DNA of 64,000 nucleotides from Paracoccus onubensis (GTDB taxonomy: Bacteria; Pseudomonadota; Alphaproteobacteria; Rhodobacterales; Rhodobacteraceae): positions 1 to 64,000 of the forward strand of contig NZ_QZCG01000005.1 in assembly GCF_003591515.1 (NCBI RefSeq). The letters run 5' to 3'. The position numbers and the translations under genes were made by a program. Positions 36,518 to 46,024 of this stretch are shown here, piece after piece (positions within the stretch are counted from its first letter, which is position 1; each line of letters opens with the position of its first letter). The notes beneath the pieces were generated by a model. That model was not told the origin of the DNA. It did not search any database and saw only the letters and a list, made by a program, of their open reading frames with translations.

Positions 36518-38293
36518 TCATTCTTTCGGCAGAGCCCGCAGCCGCAATTCACGCAACTGCTCGTTCGTCGGCTCGGAAGGGGCGCCCATCATCAAATCCT
36601 CGGCCCGCTGGTTCATCGGGAACATGATCACCTCGCGGATATTCTGCTCATCCGCCAGCAGCATCACGATCCGGTCGATCCCGGCAGCACAGCCGCCATG
36701 CGGAGGCGCGCCATAGCGGAACGCCTTGACCATGCCGCCGAAACGTTTCTCGACCTCGGCGGCAGGATAGCCCGCCAGTTCAAACGCCTTGAACATGATC
36801 TCCGGCTGGTGATTCCGGATCGCGCCTGAAATCAGCTCATAGCCATTGCAGGCAAGGTCATACTGATAGCCCTTGACCGCCAGAGGATCGCCGTTCAACG
36901 CCTCCATCCCGCCTTGCGGCATCGAGAAGGGATTATGGCTGAAATCGATTCTGCCTTCGTCATCCTTCTCATACATCGGGAAATCGACGATCCAGGCGAA
37001 TTTGAACTGATTCTCGTCGGTCAGCCCCAGTTCGCGTCCGATCTCGTTTCTTGCGCGGCCTGCGACAGCTTCGAAGCTTTCCGGCTTACCGCCAAGGAAA
37101 AAGGCCGCGTCGCCTTCACCCAGCCCAAGCTGCTGACGGATCGCCTCGGTCCGCTCGGGGCCGATATTCTTGGCGATCGGGCCCGCCGCCTCGGTCTGCC
37201 CGTCTTCACCCTTGCGCCAGAAGATATAGCCCATGCCGGGCAGGCCCTGCTGTTGCGCGAACGCATTCATCCGGTCGGCGAATTTGCGGCTGCCACCCGT
37301 CGGAGCGGGGATGGCGCGGATCTCTGTCCCTTCCTGCTCAAGCAGTTTGGCGAAGATCGCAAAGCCCGAGCCGCGGAAATGATCGCTGACCACCTGCATC
37401 TCGATCGGGTTGCGCAGGTCCGGCTTGTCGCTGCCATATTTCAGCATCGCCTCGGCAAAGGGGATACGCGGCCAGTCGGTATCGACACGGCGACCACCGC
37501 CGAATTCCTCGAACAACCCCTGAATCACCGGCTGGATCGCAGCGAAGACATCTTCCTGCTCGACAAAGGACATCTCGAGGTCAAGCTGATAGAAATCGGT
37601 AGGGCTGCGGTCGGCGCGGGGATCCTCGTCGCGGAAACAGGGGGCGATCTGGAAATAGCGGTCGAAACCGGCGACCATGATCAGCTGCTTGAACTGCTGC
37701 GGCGCCTGCGGCAGCGCATAGAACTTGCCCGGATGCAGCCGCGACGGCACCAGAAAGTCGCGCGCGCCCTCGGGGCTGGATGCGGTGATGATCGGGGTCT
37801 GGAATTCGGTAAAACCCTGATCCCACATGCGGTTGCGCAGGCTGCGAACCACATGGCTGCGCAGCATGATGTTGTTATGCAGGCTTTCGCGGCGCAGATC
37901 GAGGAAGCGATAAGCCAGCCGGGTTTCCTCGGGGTAATCCTGATCGCCGAAGACCGGCAGGGGCAGTTCGTCGGCGGGGCCGAGAACCTCCAGCCCGGTG
38001 GCATAGACCTCGATTTCGCCGGTCGGCAGTTTGGGATTGATCAGCGAAGCATCGCGCGGCTTGACCCGGCCGTCGATACGGATCACCGTTTCCGCCCTGA
38101 GCCTTTCCATCTCGGCAAAGGCGGCGCTGTCGCTATCGGCCAGCACCTGCGTCATACCATAATGATCGCGCAGATCGACGAACAGCACGCCCCCGTGATC
38201 GCGCACCCGATGAACCCAGCCCGACAGGCGGACGGTCTCTCCGGCATTGGCGGCAGTCAGTTCGGCGCAGGTATGGCTGCGATAGGCGTGCAT
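36518..38293 (-). CDS. aspS: Aspartyl-tRNA synthetase
   Basis: A 591-residue class IIb synthetase of the long bacterial type. The N-terminal OB fold ([26 protein letters not shown]) binds the anticodon. Motif 2 appears in [27 protein letters not shown], a GAD insertion lies in the middle, and motif 3 is [20 protein letters not shown]. In alphaproteobacteria this enzyme is often non-discriminating, charging tRNA-Asn as well; the sequence alone does not decide. It is monocistronic. Confidence 0.96.
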   Translation of the reverse strand: MHAYRSHTCAELTAANAGETVRLSGWVHRVRDHGGVLFVDLRDHYGMTQVLADSDSAAFAEMERLRAETVIRIDGRVKPRDASLINPKLPTGEIEVYATGLEVLGPADELPLPVFGDQDYPEETRLAYRFLDLRRESLHNNIMLRSHVVRSLRNRMWDQGFTEFQTPIITASSPEGARDFLVPSRLHPGKFYALPQAPQQFKQLIMVAGFDRYFQIAPCFRDEDPRADRSPTDFYQLDLEMSFVEQEDVFAAIQPVIQGLFEEFGGGRRVDTDWPRIPFAEAMLKYGSDKPDLRNPIEMQVVSDHFRGSGFAIFAKLLEQEGTEIRAIPAPTGGSRKFADRMNAFAQQQGLPGMGYIFWRKGEDGQTEAAGPIAKNIGPERTEAIRQQLGLGEGDAAFFLGGKPESFEAVAGRARNEIGRELGLTDENQFKFAWIVDFPMYEKDDEGRIDFSHNPFSMPQGGMEALNGDPLAVKGYQYDLACNGYELISGAIRNHQPEIMFKAFELAGYPAAEVEKRFGGMVKAFRYGAPPHGGCAAGIDRIVMLLADEQNIREVIMFPMNQRAEDLMMGAPSEPTNEQLRELRLRALPKE

Positions 38294-38355
38294 GATCGAT
38301 CCTCGGGTTTCTTCAGCACCCGCATGAACCTTTTGACGGGACGGAAGTCAACCGC

Positions 38356-39018
38356 TCAGAAGGGCCGGACCACGTTCCCGGACCAGAAATAATAGCCCAT
38401 CCCGACGGCAAACAGCATATTTCCCGCGAAAGCGTGCAAAAGCCATGCCGAAGGAAAGCCCCGGTCCAGATATCCGCGGGCGAAGATCACGCCGCCGACA
38501 AAGGTCATTATGGCGACGATCCACGACCAGTACATCAGATGGGCAAAGGAAAACACCGCCGCATTGATGACAATCCGGGCATTTCCCGGCGGCAGCAACG
38601 ACCCGTAGCGGTAAAAGAACAACGCGCGGAAGATCAACTCCTGCGGCAACGCCGACAGCAACGGATAAAGCGCCCAGATCAGTGCAAGAAAACGTAACCG
38701 GGAAGGACTAAGCGGGATCACGTAACCCGGTTGAGTTAACGCCATGATCGCCCAGCCCAGAAAGCCCACCCCGATAGTGAAGGCTAACAGGAACGGCCAA
38801 TGCACCCTGCTCCACCCGCGGATAAGCGAACGCCACTCGAACCCCCCGGTCCGCCAAAGCAGGATCAGCCCCGCCAGCGTAAAGACGAACAGCGCGGAAA
38901 ACATCATCCCCGGAGGCAGGAATAGCGCAATAGCCAGCGGCGCCCCGAAATAGAGCGCCGCGAACTCGATCCCCAACCAGATGCGCGGCCTTACCGCGTC
39001 AGGCGTGTCTGCAACCAT
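38356..39018 (-). CDS. CPBP-family intramembrane metalloprotease-like protein
   Basis: A 220-residue protein with about seven hydrophobic helices. The CPBP/Abi motifs are PQELIFRALFF (E-x3-R, first Glu replaced by Gln), FSFAHLMYW and LLHAFAGNMLF. Family members are Rce1-like intramembrane proteases or immunity proteins. ATG 39018 is used; a TTG three codons upstream is the alternative. It overlaps the lysozyme gene by 28 bases on the same strand, so co-transcription is likely. Confidence 0.85.
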   Translation of the reverse strand: MVADTPDAVRPRIWLGIEFAALYFGAPLAIALFLPPGMMFSALFVFTLAGLILLWRTGGFEWRSLIRGWSRVHWPFLLAFTIGVGFLGWAIMALTQPGYVIPLSPSRLRFLALIWALYPLLSALPQELIFRALFFYRYGSLLPPGNARIVINAAVFSFAHLMYWSWIVAIMTFVGGVIFARGYLDRGFPSAWLLHAFAGNMLFAVGMGYYFWSGNVVRPF

Positions 39019-39776
39019 CTGGACCAATCCGCACGAGAGCCAGCAAAGGCGTTAAGATCCACGTTTCCACTGATGCCCGGAACGATTCCCGTGCCGGTAT
39101 ATTGCCAGAATGCCCAGCGTTCTCCGGGATAGACGCGCCGCGGGTGGCCCGCCACCGAGCGCAGCCAGAACTCGGCCCGCAGATCGCCAAGATCATTGTC
39201 ATGATAGAAATCCACAGTCGTATAGACGACCGGGCGCTGTCCATAATGGCGGCCAACGATATCAAGGAAGGCATTCGCCTCGCGTTTGACGACCGCCGGC
39301 GAAGGACGGCCCGGACAGGTTTTGGAATGCGTCCATTCGATATCCAGCACCGGCGGCAGCGAGCCGCGTTCGCGGGGCACATTCCGGATGAACCATGCCG
39401 CCTGTTCCGCACCCGAGCGGCAGAAATAATAGTAATGATAGGCGCCGCGCGGGATCCGGGCCCCCGCGGCCTCGCGCCAGTACCGGTTGAAGCTCGGGTC
39501 AAGATGGTCGCCGCCTTCGGTCGATTTGATATAGGCGAAGCTGATCCCCGAGCCCCGGACCCGGCCCCAGTCGATATCGCCCTGCCAGCGGGAAATATCG
39601 ATGCCATGCACCTGATGACCATATGGATGCGCGCCTCCCCAGTCATGCGGCGCCGAATCGCCAAGCTGCGGATAGGCGCCCGGCCCCGGTGCCCCGATAT
39701 CCCGGCCCGGTCCGCCGCCGCACGCAACCGCAACGACCAGCACCAAGCCAAGAAGGAGCTTGTTCATTAATCCCAT
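38991..39776 (-). CDS. GH25-family lysozyme-like lipoprotein
   Basis: A 261-residue glycoside hydrolase. MNKLLLGLVLVVAVAC is a lipoprotein signal with the lipid Cys at about 19, followed by a Gly/Pro-rich linker. The GH25 catalytic domain starts at GIDISRWQGDIDW and includes FAYIKSTEG, RGAYHYYYF and the catalytic pair in LDIEW. FWQYTGTG is the usual late block. It would hydrolyse or bind peptidoglycan from a lipid-anchored position. GAGGG upstream supports ATG 39776. Confidence 0.9.
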   Translation of the reverse strand: MGLMNKLLLGLVLVVAVACGGGPGRDIGAPGPGAYPQLGDSAPHDWGGAHPYGHQVHGIDISRWQGDIDWGRVRGSGISFAYIKSTEGGDHLDPSFNRYWREAAGARIPRGAYHYYYFCRSGAEQAAWFIRNVPRERGSLPPVLDIEWTHSKTCPGRPSPAVVKREANAFLDIVGRHYGQRPVVYTTVDFYHDNDLGDLRAEFWLRSVAGHPRRVYPGERWAFWQYTGTGIVPGISGNVDLNAFAGSRADWSRWLQTRLTR

Positions 39777-39885
39777 GACTGCCCTCGAATACTGCCTGTG
39801 TTATTGTTTAGTTCTGACGACTGCTTTCCCTACTTATCGCAAACTCGTGCAGTAAAGTCACTGTATCGTGACAGTCACGATCACG

Positions 39886-41265
39886 TCAGGCACGATCAGG
39901 AACCAGCTTGCCCGGATTAAGGATATTGCCGGGATCCAGCGTCTGTTTGATAACCCCCATGACCTGCCAGCCCTCACCATGTTCGGCTGCCATCAGCGAG
40001 CGCTTCCCGATCCCGATCCCATGCTCGCCCGTGATCGTGCCGCCAACCTCAAGCGCACGCTCGGCCATGCGGGTCGCGATATGTTTGGCGGCAGCAATTT
40101 CGGCCTCATTTCCCGGCTCGACCAGAATCTGCGAATGAAAATTTCCGTCTCCGACATGCCCGACGATCGGGCCGATCAACCCCGCCTCGCGGATATCCGC
40201 AGCGGCAGCAGCGACGGCGGCGGGCAGATGCGACATCGGCACGCAGACATCGGTGACGACACCGGTCGAGCCGGGACGCAAGGTCAGGCAGGCGTGATAG
40301 GCACCGTGCCGCATCCGCCACAGCCGGTTGCGATCTTCAGGCGTGGTGGCCCAGTCGAAGCCCTTCGCGCCGCAGTCGCGGGCAATATCGCCGAATCGCC
40401 CGGTATCCTCGCGCACCGTGCCGGGAGAACCGTGAAACTCTACCATCAGATGCGGTGTGCCGGGCAGATCGAGACCGGAATACTGCCTGAAGGCACGCGC
40501 CGCGACCTCATCGACGAATTCGATCCGGGCCATGGGAATACCGGATTGAATCGTCGCGGTGACGCATTCCACGGCCTGTTCAAGCGTGTCGAATGCGCAA
40601 ACCGCCGCTGCGACCTCTTCGGGCTGGCCATGCAGGCGCAGGGTCAGTTCGGTGATGATCCCCAAAGTGCCCTCGGATCCCACGAACAGGCCGGTCAGGT
40701 CATAACCGGAACTGGATTTCGCCGCCCTTGTGCCGGTGCGGATGATCCGTCCATCGGCCAGCACGACCTCAAGCGCCAGCACATTATCGCGCATGGTTCC
40801 GTATCGCACCGCAGTCGTCCCGCTGCACCGCGTCGCCGCCATGCCGCCAAGGCTGGCATTCGCGCCGGGATCGACCGGAAAGAACAGCCCGGTTGCCCGC
40901 AACTCGGTATTCAGGGCCTCGCGGGTCATGCCCGGCTGAACACTTGCCTGCATATCCTCGGCCCGGACCCCGATCAGCTTGTCCATCCGGGACAGATCGA
41001 CCGTCACGCCGCCCTGGGTGGCCAGGGCGTGCCCTTCCAGTGACGTGCCCGTCCCCCATGGAATCACCGGAACGCCCGCATCCGCGCAGGCCCGGACAAT
41101 CGCCGCGACCTCCTCGGCGGTTTCGGGCCAGACGACGGCATCGGGTGGTGGCGCACGATGAAAACTCTCGGAGGCGGCATGATGATCGCGATCGGCCGCG
41201 GCCAGCGACAGGCGCGAATCCAGCAGCGTTTCAAGGGTCGACAAGAGTTCCGTCGGCAATGTCAT
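39886..41265 (-). CDS. FAD-linked oxidase, D-lactate dehydrogenase/glycolate oxidase GlcD type
   Basis: A 459-residue flavoprotein. The FAD (PCMH) domain shows VIPWGTGTSLEGHA, PGANASLGGMAATRCSGTTAVRYGTMRDNVLALEVVLADG and GSEGTLGIITELTLRL. The C-terminal oxidase domain has the metal/substrate residues in GHVGDGNFHSQILV and GEHGIGIGKR. It oxidises a D-2-hydroxyacid, most likely D-lactate, passing electrons to the chain. ATG 41265 is preceded by GGAGGATTGCCG; a TTG two codons earlier is not needed. Monocistronic. Confidence 0.92.
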   Translation of the reverse strand: MTLPTELLSTLETLLDSRLSLAAADRDHHAASESFHRAPPPDAVVWPETAEEVAAIVRACADAGVPVIPWGTGTSLEGHALATQGGVTVDLSRMDKLIGVRAEDMQASVQPGMTREALNTELRATGLFFPVDPGANASLGGMAATRCSGTTAVRYGTMRDNVLALEVVLADGRIIRTGTRAAKSSSGYDLTGLFVGSEGTLGIITELTLRLHGQPEEVAAAVCAFDTLEQAVECVTATIQSGIPMARIEFVDEVAARAFRQYSGLDLPGTPHLMVEFHGSPGTVREDTGRFGDIARDCGAKGFDWATTPEDRNRLWRMRHGAYHACLTLRPGSTGVVTDVCVPMSHLPAAVAAAAADIREAGLIGPIVGHVGDGNFHSQILVEPGNEAEIAAAKHIATRMAERALEVGGTITGEHGIGIGKRSLMAAEHGEGWQVMGVIKQTLDPGNILNPGKLVPDRA

Positions 41266-41406
41266 CGGCAATCCTCCGCTTGCTGGCAGCAGACTAGCCT
41301 TGCATTGAAACTTGGCAAACCCCCATTCGTTCTGTCATCTATCAGTCACGGAATTGCCATAGCTTGGCGCCCGCGACCGCAAACGCAACCGCAGGATAAC
41401 GTCCAG

Positions 41407-42300
41407 ATGGATTCGCCACGTATGACTTCTCGCCAACCTTCCTTCCTGCGGGAAGCCGCCAGACCCCTGCCCAGCGGGCTTGCGGCAGAAGCGCCGCCGC
41501 GCATGGATCACGCCTATGTCACGCTGGTCAGCAATCCCGATTACCTGCCGGGCGCCGAGGCGCTGCTGCGATCCCTGCGGCTGACCGGGACGCGCGCCGA
41601 TCTGGTCGTGATGCATCGCGGATTGACGCCGGCGCATCTGGCCCGGCTCAGGGCGCTTGGCGCGCGGCTGATCGCGGCCGATCTGCTGCCGACCTCGGCC
41701 AGTTTCGACACCACGCATGCCCGCGACGCCCTTCATAAACGGGCAGCCTTCACCCGCGGAGGCAAGCCCGACTTCCACACGCCTCTGGACAATTTCGTCA
41801 AGCTGCGCCTGTGGCAGCTTGATTACGAGCGTTGCGTGTTCATCGATGCGGATGCCGTGGTGCTGCGCCCGGTGGACAAGCTGTTCGAACTGCCGGAATT
41901 CTGCGCCGCGCCGAATGTCTATGACGGGCTGGACGGGTTTCACCGGATGAATTCGGGCGTCTTCACCGCACGTCCCGACCCCCGGACCTTCCGCGACATG
42001 CTGGCCCGGCTGGATCGCCCCGGCGTGTTCTGGCGGCGCACCGACCAGACTTTCCTTCAGGATTATTTCCCCGACTGGCACGGGCTGTCGGTGCATCACA
42101 ACATGCTGCAATATGTCTGGTTCAAGATGCCGGAACTCTGGAGCTGGGATGACATCCGGATCCTGCATTTCCAATATGAAAAGCCGTGGCAGGATCACGA
42201 CAAGACCCATCTCCTCCGCCCGCTGATCGAGCTTTGGCGCGCCATCGCCGCCGGCCAGCCTGTGCCGGACCTTGCCGCGCAGGCGCGCCCCGCCGCCTGA
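41407..42300 (+). CDS. GT8-like (glycogenin-type) glycosyltransferase
   Basis: A 297-residue soluble glycosyltransferase of the GT-A fold. HAYVTLVSNPDYLPGAEALLRSLRLTG is the nucleotide-sugar entry, and CVFIDADAVVLRPVDKLFEL contains the DxD metal motif. MNSGVFTARPD and HHNMLQYVWFK continue the glycogenin/galactinol synthase pattern. The acceptor is unknown. ATG 41407 (AGGATAA upstream) is the best start, but ATG 41422 is possible; the core begins at about residue 33. It is followed at 9 bases by an epimerase-like gene. Confidence 0.85.
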   Translation: MDSPRMTSRQPSFLREAARPLPSGLAAEAPPRMDHAYVTLVSNPDYLPGAEALLRSLRLTGTRADLVVMHRGLTPAHLARLRALGARLIAADLLPTSASFDTTHARDALHKRAAFTRGGKPDFHTPLDNFVKLRLWQLDYERCVFIDADAVVLRPVDKLFELPEFCAAPNVYDGLDGFHRMNSGVFTARPDPRTFRDMLARLDRPGVFWRRTDQTFLQDYFPDWHGLSVHHNMLQYVWFKMPELWSWDDIRILHFQYEKPWQDHDKTHLLRPLIELWRAIAAGQPVPDLAAQARPAA

Positions 42301-42308
42301 TAGGGCAA

Positions 42309-43136
42309 ATGATGAAGATCGCCATCACCGGAACAAGCGGGATCGTCGGAGGCTTCGCCCTGCGCGTGGCGACCGCTGCCGGCCATCAGGTCACGGCGCT
42401 GGACCGCCGCAGCGGCTACATGCTGGGGGATGCGCCCGATCTGTCAGGACATGACGCATTGATCCATTGCGCCTTCGCCCATGCGCCCGGCCTCTATCGG
42501 GGCGGCGAGGAGGATGACGCGCGGTGCTTTCGCAAGGCCAATCTGGATGGCACGATCCGCCTGTTCGACGCCGCGGCAGATAGCCGCGTAGGGCGTATCC
42601 TGTTCCTGTCCTCGCGCGCGGTTCATGACGGCCATGCGCCCGGTGTCGAGCTGACCGACGACCTGCCCGCCTGCCCCGCCAATCTTTACGGAGAGGTCAA
42701 GGCGCGGGCCGAGGATCATCTGCGCGGCATGCGTCTTTACGGAAGCTCGATCCGGGCAACGGGGATCTATGGCCCCGGTCCGGCGCATAAATGGCGTGAC
42801 CTGTTCGCGGATTATCTGGCGGGGCGGGAAATCGCCCCTCGTGCCGGAACCGAATTGCATGGCGACGATCTGGGGCGCGCCATGCTGCTGCTGCTGGAAC
42901 AGGACACGCCGCCGCCCGTCGTCAATGCCAGCGACCTGATCCTTGACCGGCGCGCCCTGCTGGCGGAAGTCCGGCATCTGACCGGCTGTACGCATCCCTT
43001 GCCCCCGGCGGCAGATATCTCTGCCCTTCGGGTCCTGCATTGCGCGCGGCTGGCAGGGCTGGGCTGGCGGCCCGGAGGTTTCGGGCTTCTTCGCGCCAGC
43101 CTGCCCGCGATGCTGGAGTCCCGTGCCGATATGTGA
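42309..43136 (+). CDS. NAD-dependent epimerase/dehydratase-like SDR protein
   Basis: A 275-residue extended SDR protein. MMKIAITGTSGIVGGFALRVA carries the GxxGxxG Rossmann motif, FLSSRAVH the conserved Ser, YGEVKARAE the YxxxK catalytic pair and IRATGIYGPGP the family arginine block. It probably modifies a nucleotide sugar and fits with the preceding glycosyltransferase, with which it shares an operon. The exact substrate is unknown. ATG 42309 and 42312 are both possible starts. Confidence 0.85.
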   Translation: MMKIAITGTSGIVGGFALRVATAAGHQVTALDRRSGYMLGDAPDLSGHDALIHCAFAHAPGLYRGGEEDDARCFRKANLDGTIRLFDAAADSRVGRILFLSSRAVHDGHAPGVELTDDLPACPANLYGEVKARAEDHLRGMRLYGSSIRATGIYGPGPAHKWRDLFADYLAGREIAPRAGTELHGDDLGRAMLLLLEQDTPPPVVNASDLILDRRALLAEVRHLTGCTHPLPPAADISALRVLHCARLAGLGWRPGGFGLLRASLPAMLESRADM

Positions 43137-43170
43137 CCGCTGGTCCTGCACGGCCGGGAATTGCGGGCCT

Positions 43171-44259
43171 TCACACCTCCCCCGGTTTGGCCGTGAATGC
43201 AGGATCCAGATCGTCCTCCCGCCCGCGAAGCCCACCTTCCCCCGGCGCCGCGGCGATTTCCGCGAGATGACCGATCAGCCGCGCCGGGCCGGGATAGGGG
43301 CGCGGTACCGTGGAATGCAGCATTTCCGTCTGCTGCTGCCCGGCAACCCGGCGCGCGCGCGCCAGAAATGCCTTGCCCCAGTTCCGCCACGATCCGACAG
43401 AGGGCGCGGTCACGTCGCAGGGGAAATGCCGCTTCCAGCCCTTGGGCAGCGGAAGCCCCGCGAATTCCGCGCGTTCCAGCATCCAGACAAGCGGGATATT
43501 CGCCAGCGGGCGAGCGAATTCCAACCCGTTCAACTGACCGCCGATATCGGCATGCGCACCCTTGAACCACATCTGCTCGATAAGTTCCGACTGACTGCTA
43601 TCGTCCCACAGGATCGGCGCAAAGGCGGCGCGGGTTTCATTCAGGGCCAGTGCCTGAAATCCATATTGGACATCGGGCCCCAGATGGGTGTCGTGAAACC
43701 GGAATCGCGGCTCGGTCAGCATCCAGAGCAGCGGCAGCCGGATGCCAAGCGCCATCACCGTGTCAAAACATCCGACCATACGGATCGGGACGCTGTCATG
43801 GGCGCGACGATGTCGAAATCGTGCCATCGCCTGTTCCAGTCCGCCTTCGCTGTAATAGCGCCATGCAAGCCGGACATTTCGGTCGGTGACCCTGTCCTGC
43901 CGCAAAAGCCCGACGCGGCTGATCATTCCGGCAAGGCTGCGGATGGCAAATGCGCCGCGGGAATAACCGAACAGGAAAATCCGGTCGCCGGGCCGGTAAT
44001 TTCTGGCCAGCCATGTATAGGCGTGAACGATCCGCATCGTCAGCCCCTGCCCCATGATCAGGTCGGGAATGGTGCGCCAACTGTTCCATTGCTGGCCCCG
44101 CATGTAGTGAAGGCGCAATTGCACACCGTCCAGCGGACCGTGATCCCCCCTTAGCAAACCATGGATTTTCCCGACCGAACTGCGCCTTTCATCCTCAAGT
44201 GAGGCGAAAGTGCCGTCGATCAATACCACCAATATCCGATTATCGCGTTGCAAGGTCAT
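43171..44259 (-). CDS. DUF2235 alpha/beta-hydrolase-like protein
   Basis: A 362-residue protein. ILVVLIDGTFASLED is the N-terminal strand with the oxyanion Asp-Gly-Thr. FLFGYSRGAFAIRSLAGMI holds the nucleophile Ser (GxSxG), and MVGCFDTVMALGI and KGAHADIGGQ supply the Asp and His positions. DUF2235 includes T6SS Tle1-type phospholipases as well as housekeeping hydrolases. No T6SS genes or signal peptide are present, so a cytosolic role is likelier. The 3' end faces the epimerase gene. Confidence 0.85.
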   Translation of the reverse strand: MTLQRDNRILVVLIDGTFASLEDERRSSVGKIHGLLRGDHGPLDGVQLRLHYMRGQQWNSWRTIPDLIMGQGLTMRIVHAYTWLARNYRPGDRIFLFGYSRGAFAIRSLAGMISRVGLLRQDRVTDRNVRLAWRYYSEGGLEQAMARFRHRRAHDSVPIRMVGCFDTVMALGIRLPLLWMLTEPRFRFHDTHLGPDVQYGFQALALNETRAAFAPILWDDSSQSELIEQMWFKGAHADIGGQLNGLEFARPLANIPLVWMLERAEFAGLPLPKGWKRHFPCDVTAPSVGSWRNWGKAFLARARRVAGQQQTEMLHSTVPRPYPGPARLIGHLAEIAAAPGEGGLRGREDDLDPAFTAKPGEV

Positions 44260-44293
44260 GGGCGGATGCTAGCACCGAGTCGTGATGAATTCG

Positions 44294-45448
44294 TTACTCC
44301 AATGCCATCACGGTTGCGTGCAGCAACTCGCCGAAGCCGTTGAATCTTGTATTCGTGACCGTGGAATAGGCACCTGCCCCGTGGAAGATCACGTAATCTC
44401 CTTCGGCAATCGTCTCGGGCAGGCCCAGTTCGCCGGGCAGCCGATCGACCGAATCGCATGTCGGACCGAAAATGATCCGTCCGCTGCGCTCATCCTCGCG
44501 CGGTTCTCCGGCAGGGGTCAGGACCTGAACCCGGTCGATATTGCCGACGACGGGCAGCTCGGCAAGTCCCCCATAAACCCCGTCATTCAGAAAGACAGAG
44601 CTGCCGTCGCGCACCGCCTTCACGCGGGTAATCAACGAAAACGCATCCGCGCAAAGCCCGCGCCCCGGCTCACAGACCAGTTCCGGCTTGTCATCGCCGA
44701 ACACGGTTCTTGCGGTTTCGCCGATCCGGTCGAAGATCGCTTCCAGTTCCGGCTCTACCCCGACAACGCGATAAGAGGGGAAGCCGCCGCCCACATTCAG
44801 CCGTCGTATCTTTACCCCGGCCTGATCGCAGATATCGCGGGCCACCGAGATATAGCTTTCCCATGCCGCCGGATCGACGCATTGCGTGCCGGGATGAAAG
44901 GTCAGCGAGGGGACATAGCCCCGCGCGGCGACGGCTTTCAGCATCTCGGCCGCCGCCTCTGGCGCGGCACCGAATTTCGAGCCGAAATCATAGATCGCGC
45001 CAAGCACCGGCAATTTGAAGCGCGGAGAAATCTCGACCCCCTTGCCATCGATTTCGACAGGAACCTGTGCGAACAGCTTGGCAAGTTCGGAATCGCTGTC
45101 CACCGACCAGGCACGGACACCGGCACGCACGGCCTGGGTGATCTCGAAACTTGCCCGCACCGGGTTGTGGTAATGACGCGCGGCGCCCGGCGCCAGCCGC
45201 CCGATCAGGTCGATCTCTGCCGGCGAGGCGACGTCGAATCCCCTGATCCCCGCGCTCAGCAGGTTCTGGACGACGACCTCTTCGGGATTCGACTTGACCG
45301 CATAGGTCACCAGCCCGGGAAACCCGTCCATAAACCGCCTTGCACGTTCCTGAAGGACGGTAGGAGCAAAGACTATGACCGGATTTTCCGGCTGAAGGTT
45401 ACGGATCACATCGGCCGGGTTGTCCCAGACGGTCTTGTTATGTCCCAT
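44294..45448 (-). CDS. Ornithine/lysine decarboxylase, PLP fold type III
   Basis: A 384-residue decarboxylase of the eukaryotic-type ornithine decarboxylase family. The PLP-binding Lys is in LVTYAVKSNPEE, the phosphate loop in LNVGGGFPSY, CEPGRGLCADA precedes the substrate pocket, and GPTCDSVD contains the catalytic Cys. It would make putrescine (or cadaverine) for polyamine synthesis. ATG 45448 matches the usual family length; an ATG at 45466 is also possible, and neither has a strong ribosome site. Confidence 0.92.
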   Translation of the reverse strand: MGHNKTVWDNPADVIRNLQPENPVIVFAPTVLQERARRFMDGFPGLVTYAVKSNPEEVVVQNLLSAGIRGFDVASPAEIDLIGRLAPGAARHYHNPVRASFEITQAVRAGVRAWSVDSDSELAKLFAQVPVEIDGKGVEISPRFKLPVLGAIYDFGSKFGAAPEAAAEMLKAVAARGYVPSLTFHPGTQCVDPAAWESYISVARDICDQAGVKIRRLNVGGGFPSYRVVGVEPELEAIFDRIGETARTVFGDDKPELVCEPGRGLCADAFSLITRVKAVRDGSSVFLNDGVYGGLAELPVVGNIDRVQVLTPAGEPREDERSGRIIFGPTCDSVDRLPGELGLPETIAEGDYVIFHGAGAYSTVTNTRFNGFGELLHATVMALE

Positions 45449-45607
45449 GGATATACTTTCACGCATGTCTGGAAGGTTAACGGATCTTGCAGGAAGACTG
45501 AACCCAGCCATAGGTTTTTTGGCGATTGTCAGGCAAGTGTGATTTTTGTCCTGTAGGCGGGAACAAAGCGGAAAAACGCCAATTCACCGGTCTTTTGATA
45601 TTGATGG

Positions 45608-45637
45608 TTGACAACCATACCGACTGGTCGGTACCTT
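45608..45637 (+). promoter_or_regulatory. Promoter overlapped by a TetR-type operator
   Basis: TTGACA (45608-45613) is a perfect -35 box; TACCTT (45632-45637), 18 bases further on, can serve as -10. Between them TACCGAC-TG-GTCGGTA (45618-45633) is a 7-base inverted repeat typical of TetR-family operators. It lies 33 bases before the DUF1428 gene, so a bound repressor would block polymerase. No tetR gene is present in the window. Confidence 0.75.
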
Positions 45638-45666
45638 TGATAGCAGATAAACAACAGGAGGATAAC

Positions 45667-46020
45667 ATGACTTATTATTCCGGCTTCGTTCTTGCCGTAC
45701 CCACCGCCAATAAGCAGAAATTCATCGATCACGCCCGCGAATCATGGCCCGTCTTCAAAAAGCGCGGCGCGATCCGGATGATCGAGAACTGGGGCGAGGA
45801 TGTTCCGCGCGGCAAGCAAACCGATTTCTACCGGGCGACGAACTGCAAGGATGACGAAACACCCCTGTTCTCGTGGATCGAATGGCCAGATCGTGAAACC
45901 GCCGACAAGGCATTCGCCGCCATGGCGGAAGATTTCGATCCGGATGAAATGCCTGAGATGCCTTTCGACGGGGCGCGGATGTTCTGGGGTGGCTTCACCC
46001 CGGTCGTTGACGAAAGCTAG
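45667..46020 (+). CDS. DUF1428 family protein
   Basis: A 117-residue protein with the DUF1428 (YbaA-like) ferredoxin-like fold: YYSGFVLAVPTANKQKFIDHA, GAIRMIENWGEDVPRGKQTDFYRA, and FSWIEWPDRETADKAFAAM. Function unknown. AGGAGGATAAC directly precedes ATG 45667. It is the first gene of a four-gene unit with VOC, GST and hydrolase genes under the TetR-type operator, which points to a detoxification setting. Confidence 0.88.
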   Translation: MTYYSGFVLAVPTANKQKFIDHARESWPVFKKRGAIRMIENWGEDVPRGKQTDFYRATNCKDDETPLFSWIEWPDRETADKAFAAMAEDFDPDEMPEMPFDGARMFWGGFTPVVDES

Positions 46021-46024
46021 GCAG

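Noticed and set aside
39018..39027. A TTG start three codons upstream of the CPBP start.
   Set aside because: ATG 39018 suffices; the upstream TTG has no ribosome site of its own.
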